This document shows positions 60,872-64,000 of a DNA stretch of 64,000 nucleotides, one piece after another. The DNA is from Legionella feeleii (GTDB taxonomy: Bacteria > Pseudomonadota > Gammaproteobacteria > Legionellales > Legionellaceae). The DNA is taken from NCBI RefSeq assembly GCF_001467625.1, contig NZ_LNYB01000085.1, positions 672,772-736,771 on the forward strand. The letters run 5' to 3'. Position 1 is the first letter of the stretch; each line of letters begins with the position of its first letter. The notes under the pieces are model-generated. The model ran no database searches. It had not been told where the DNA came from and saw only the letters and a program-made list of their open reading frames with translations. Position numbers and translations under genes: made by a program.

Positions 60872-62071
60872 TTATGATTTAGATGATTGATGGTTTTCCA
60901 GAATTTTAGTGGCTGTCTTTTGAGCAATAAATGCTTCCTCATCCCCTCGAATGACTAAAATGGGTTTACCAGAAGTCGAGATAATATGGCATTTTTCATT
61001 CCCACAACTGGCGTTGGCTGTAGAATCTAATTTAAAATCCAAGTGCTTGAGTGGCGCGACAACCAGCTCACGAATTAAAGCAGCGTTTTCACCTACGCCA
61101 CCGGTAAAAATTAATGCATCCAGGGCGGCAACTTGGCTACTGTAAGCACCAATTGTTTTTTGAATGGCATAAACATACATCTGAATAGCGAGTTCTGCGG
61201 TCTTATCACCTGCTAAAGCATTTGCTATGAGTCTACGCATGTCATTTTCACCCGCAATGCCTATTAGTCCACTTTGTTTATTTAAGAAGATATCAACTTG
61301 TTGGGCAGTCATCCCCCCTTGCTGCTGTAAATATAAGGGAATTGCCGGATCGATGTCTCCGCAACGTGTACCCATTATCAAACCTGCTAAAGGGGTCATT
61401 CCCATTGAGGTATCAAAGGATTGACCTTGCTTAATTAAGCAAGCACTTGCACCATTCCCTAAATGCAAAGTAATAAAATTGCAGTCCTTTATTGGTTTTT
61501 GCAAATAGGTTGCTGCCTGGTTAGCAACATATTCATGATTGATACCATGGAATCCGTAACGTTTAATTTGATAACGATTCGCAATCTCTGAATTAATTGC
61601 GTATTGGCGAATATGTTGAGGCATCGTATGATGGAAGCCGCTATCAAAGACGGCGATATGTTGAGCCTCTGGGAAATATTGTTGGGCGAACTCTATACCC
61701 AGAGCATTAATCGGATTATGAATTGGTGCAAGATGAGCAAGCTCTCTTATTTCTTTTAATATTTCTGGTGTGATAACCGTTGGTTCGTAATAACGCTCAC
61801 CCCCATGGACAACACGATGACCAACACCTGTAATCGGGTGATCTTTAAGGTCATGGTGTAATTTGTCCGCCAATGAGTGAAATGACTCATCATGCGCTTT
61901 AAAATTTTTTTTGATGGTTTCTTTACTGTGCTTATAATGGTGCCAAAGGCATTCAGCTTCACCAATTCCTTCAATTAATCCTGATAACAGGGGAGTAACT
62001 TGCTGGTTTTCAACTTGGAATGCCTTATATTTAATAGAGGAACTTCCTGCGTTGATCGTTAAAATATACAT
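60872..62071 (-). CDS. ackA: acetate kinase
   Basis: The protein has 399 residues with both family signatures: ILTINAGSSSIKYKAF at the N-terminus and GVGHRVVHGGERYYEP. It also has the ATP-site GFHGINHEYVA and FTGGVGENAA. It interconverts acetate and acetyl phosphate. It shares 1 bp with the end of pta, so the ack-pta unit is read from pta to ackA. Confidence 0.96.
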   Translation of the reverse strand: MYILTINAGSSSIKYKAFQVENQQVTPLLSGLIEGIGEAECLWHHYKHSKETIKKNFKAHDESFHSLADKLHHDLKDHPITGVGHRVVHGGERYYEPTVITPEILKEIRELAHLAPIHNPINALGIEFAQQYFPEAQHIAVFDSGFHHTMPQHIRQYAINSEIANRYQIKRYGFHGINHEYVANQAATYLQKPIKDCNFITLHLGNGASACLIKQGQSFDTSMGMTPLAGLIMGTRCGDIDPAIPLYLQQQGGMTAQQVDIFLNKQSGLIGIAGENDMRRLIANALAGDKTAELAIQMYVYAIQKTIGAYSSQVAALDALIFTGGVGENAALIRELVVAPLKHLDFKLDSTANASCGNEKCHIISTSGKPILVIRGDEEAFIAQKTATKILENHQSSKS

Positions 62072-64000
62072 TATTTATCCCCTTGTGCTTGAATTGCAGT
62101 AACGAGAATAGTGTTGATAATATCTTGCGGTGTGCAGCCTCTACTTAAATCGTTGACTGGCTTGTTTAAGCCTAACAATACCGGGCCAATTGCCAGAGCG
62201 CCACTTTCACGTTGTACTGCCTTATAAGTGTTGTTCCCCGTATTAAGATCAGGAAAAATGAGTACAGTTGCATCACCGGCAAGTTTGGAATGAGGTAGTT
62301 TTTTTGCAGCAACCTCAGGATCGACTGCTGCATCATATTGTATAGGTCCTTCTGCTAACAAATCGGGTTGTTGTTTTTTCACAATTTCCATAGCCTTGGC
62401 TACTTTCTCCACACTTTCCCCTTTACCGGAATCACCCGAAGAATAAGACAAAAGCGCAACCTTGGGTTCTATGCCCAAATTCTTAGCGATTTGGGCGGCC
62501 TGAGCAGTAATTTCAGCAAGTGTTTGGCTATCAGGTTCTGGATTGATAGCACAATCACCATAGATTAAAACACGTGCAGGCATGCACATAATGAAAATAG
62601 AGGATACCTTGCTGACGCCAGGTTTAGTTTTTATGATTTCCAAAGCTGGTCTGACGGTATCTGCCGTAGTATGTGCTGCTCCGGAAACCATACCATCTGC
62701 ATCACCACAATAAACCATCATTGCAGCAAAATAATTAATATCAGTCATTCGCTCAAGGGCAATAGGTAAATTAACATTTTTATGTTGACGAAGCTGGTAA
62801 TATTGTTGAGCGTAGCTCTCTCTCTTTGCGGATTTTTCAATATCAATAATTGTTGCATTTGACAAATTCAAATCCAGACGCTTGGCTAATAAATTAATCT
62901 TTTCAGTTTTACCTAAGAGCGTAATCCTAACAATATTACGTTTTAGTAAGTGATCTGCAGCAATGAGTATTCGGGCATCATCACCTTCGGGAAGAACAAT
63001 ATGTCGTTTTAACTGTTTTGCCCTATGAATTAATTCATAAAGAAATACGGCTGGACTTAATTGTGGTTTAACTGATTTATCACTAAGTAATTTTGTCAAG
63101 GGTTCATGTAGATAAGGACGCATCGTTTCTATGGCTGTTTTCACTTTATCTGGATTAGACTCACTTAAACTAAATTTTGCAGAAAACAGTGTGGTAGCAG
63201 TTTCATAGGTTTTAAGCGCTGTTAGTAAGACCGGAAAGGGGTGATCGAGGCCTGCGAGAATTTCACAAATGGCAGTTCCGGGCATTTCACCTCCGGTTAG
63301 AACAATACCGGCTATTTTAGGATAATAAGCAGATTGGTCGGCCAGCAGGGAGCCTAAAAGAATATCAATACGATCATCGGGTGTGATAATAAGCATACCG
63401 CTTCTATCCAGACGTGATTGCAAGAAATTACTGACAGTCTTGGCTGCTATCGTAAATTGTCTTACAGGGCGGTGTAACTCGCTTTCGCCACATAAGATTT
63501 TAGCATCTAAAGTGGTCACTATATCGCGAACAGAGGGGTTAGCCAGAGATTCAAATTCGGGAAGAATGGCTGTAAATGCCAGTTTGGGTAACTGCTTGTT
63601 AAAAAGCTCCGATGCCTCAATTTCATCAGAAGGAGACACTCGGTTAATAATAACCCCTACAACACGTGCATGTGCTTTTTTGCTCACTTCCAGAGCAGTC
63701 TTTAGGATAGAAAGCGTATGATCTAAAGTTCTATCTTTAGCCGAAACTACTAAGACTACATCGCAATTTAGCTGATGTGCGAGTGTTAAATTAAACTGAT
63801 ATTCAAAAACATCATTGTCACTTTCAAAATCACTGCCCTCAAAATAAATCAAATCATCCTGGTTTTGAGTTTTGGTTGCTTCTAATACCGCTGAAAGTAA
63901 ATCTTCAGGTTGGGTGCGCATAAGAGCAATGGCTTTGTTTACATCCATGATCGGTGTCAGAGACTGTCCTGCTACTGCTTGTAGTAATGGAATTTGCGAT
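62071..64000 (-). CDS. pta: phosphate acetyltransferase, partial at the window edge
   Basis: The reading frame continues past 63948 to the window end (…IPLLQAVAGQSLTPI-MDVNK), so the N-terminal P-loop part lies outside. The visible 640 residues include the AAA/DRTGG-type regulatory region and the C-terminal PTA_PTB catalytic domain (HIVLPEGDDARILIAA, MVSGAAHTTADTVRPAL, GPIQYDAAVDPEVA). It converts acetyl-CoA and phosphate to acetyl phosphate for ackA. It is the long form, as in E. coli (714). Confidence 0.95.
   Translation of the reverse strand, partial: SQIPLLQAVAGQSLTPIMDVNKAIALMRTQPEDLLSAVLEATKTQNQDDLIYFEGSDFESDNDVFEYQFNLTLAHQLNCDVVLVVSAKDRTLDHTLSILKTALEVSKKAHARVVGVIINRVSPSDEIEASELFNKQLPKLAFTAILPEFESLANPSVRDIVTTLDAKILCGESELHRPVRQFTIAAKTVSNFLQSRLDRSGMLIITPDDRIDILLGSLLADQSAYYPKIAGIVLTGGEMPGTAICEILAGLDHPFPVLLTALKTYETATTLFSAKFSLSESNPDKVKTAIETMRPYLHEPLTKLLSDKSVKPQLSPAVFLYELIHRAKQLKRHIVLPEGDDARILIAADHLLKRNIVRITLLGKTEKINLLAKRLDLNLSNATIIDIEKSAKRESYAQQYYQLRQHKNVNLPIALERMTDINYFAAMMVYCGDADGMVSGAAHTTADTVRPALEIIKTKPGVSKVSSIFIMCMPARVLIYGDCAINPEPDSQTLAEITAQAAQIAKNLGIEPKVALLSYSSGDSGKGESVEKVAKAMEIVKKQQPDLLAEGPIQYDAAVDPEVAAKKLPHSKLAGDATVLIFPDLNTGNNTYKAVQRESGALAIGPVLLGLNKPVNDLSRGCTPQDIINTILVTAIQAQGDK

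Noticed and set aside
1-64000. CRISPR arrays, prophage genes or complete insertion sequences
   Set aside because: No regularly spaced repeats, cas genes, phage structural genes or transposase frames were seen in the window.

Overview
The window is a chromosomal segment of a gammaproteobacterium, most likely a member of the Legionellaceae. The sequence is AT-rich and compact. Housekeeping blocks are in standard gammaproteobacterial order, mixed with genes typical of Legionella: an EnhB-type enhanced-entry protein, a phosphatidylcholine synthase, a divergent second CsrA, MiaE, a 180-kDa-class NAD-glutamate dehydrogenase, and several large or orphan proteins that look like candidate Dot/Icm substrates. 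The species cannot be fixed from sequence alone.

Layout. 1-590: two nearly identical 79-bp direct repeats, then tRNA-Arg(ACG) and tRNA-Ser(GCT) on the minus strand. 755-6176: a beta-oxidation pair, a secreted L,D-transpeptidase, a PAP2 membrane phosphatase and a CsrA paralogue. 6626-8576: rpsF-rpsR-DUF2232-rplI operon closed by a strong terminator. 8662-13523 (minus): an orphan 664-residue protein with an internal repeat, then a four-gene enhB operon and pcs. 13861-20833: aldehyde dehydrogenase, a leaderless L,D-transpeptidase and the large glutamate dehydrogenase. 21064-23966: cytochrome b561, YgfZ, SdhE/YgfX and an ECF-like sigma factor. 24205-29937: ruvB-ybgC-tolQRAB followed by an S1/P1 nuclease instead of pal. 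30001-34674: one very long coiled-coil reading frame cut by a single in-frame TGA, preceded by a PmrA-like box.

34722-37877 (minus): E1alpha-E1beta-E2 of a 2-oxoacid dehydrogenase. 38067-44188: pabB, a Nudix hydrolase, fadD (minus), minC, lpxH and an orphan protein. 44321-45902: miaE (minus) and an orphan helical protein. 45977-53473: ndk-rlmN-pilW-rodZ-hisS-yfgM-bamB-der, the usual gammaproteobacterial string but without ispG, which fits a lineage using the mevalonate route. 53629-55946 (minus): universal stress protein, folK and pcnB. pcnB has no ATG/GTG/TTG at a plausible start and appears to begin with ATT, as in E. coli. 56078-60758: TerC-family protein, hemJ, a short minus-strand rubredoxin gene, hemL, a PfkB-family kinase and alkB. 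60872-64000 (minus): ackA and pta; pta runs off the right edge.

The most unusual items are: a family of about 127-bp structured repeats (6242, 44195, 60758), two of which abut TAG stop codons of miaE and alkB; the TGA-interrupted giant coiled-coil gene with its upstream PmrA-like box; the ATT-start pcnB; the CsrA paralogue that has lost one of the two RNA-contact strands; and three orphan proteins (8662-10656, 43304-44188, 45018-45902) that I could not assign to a family.
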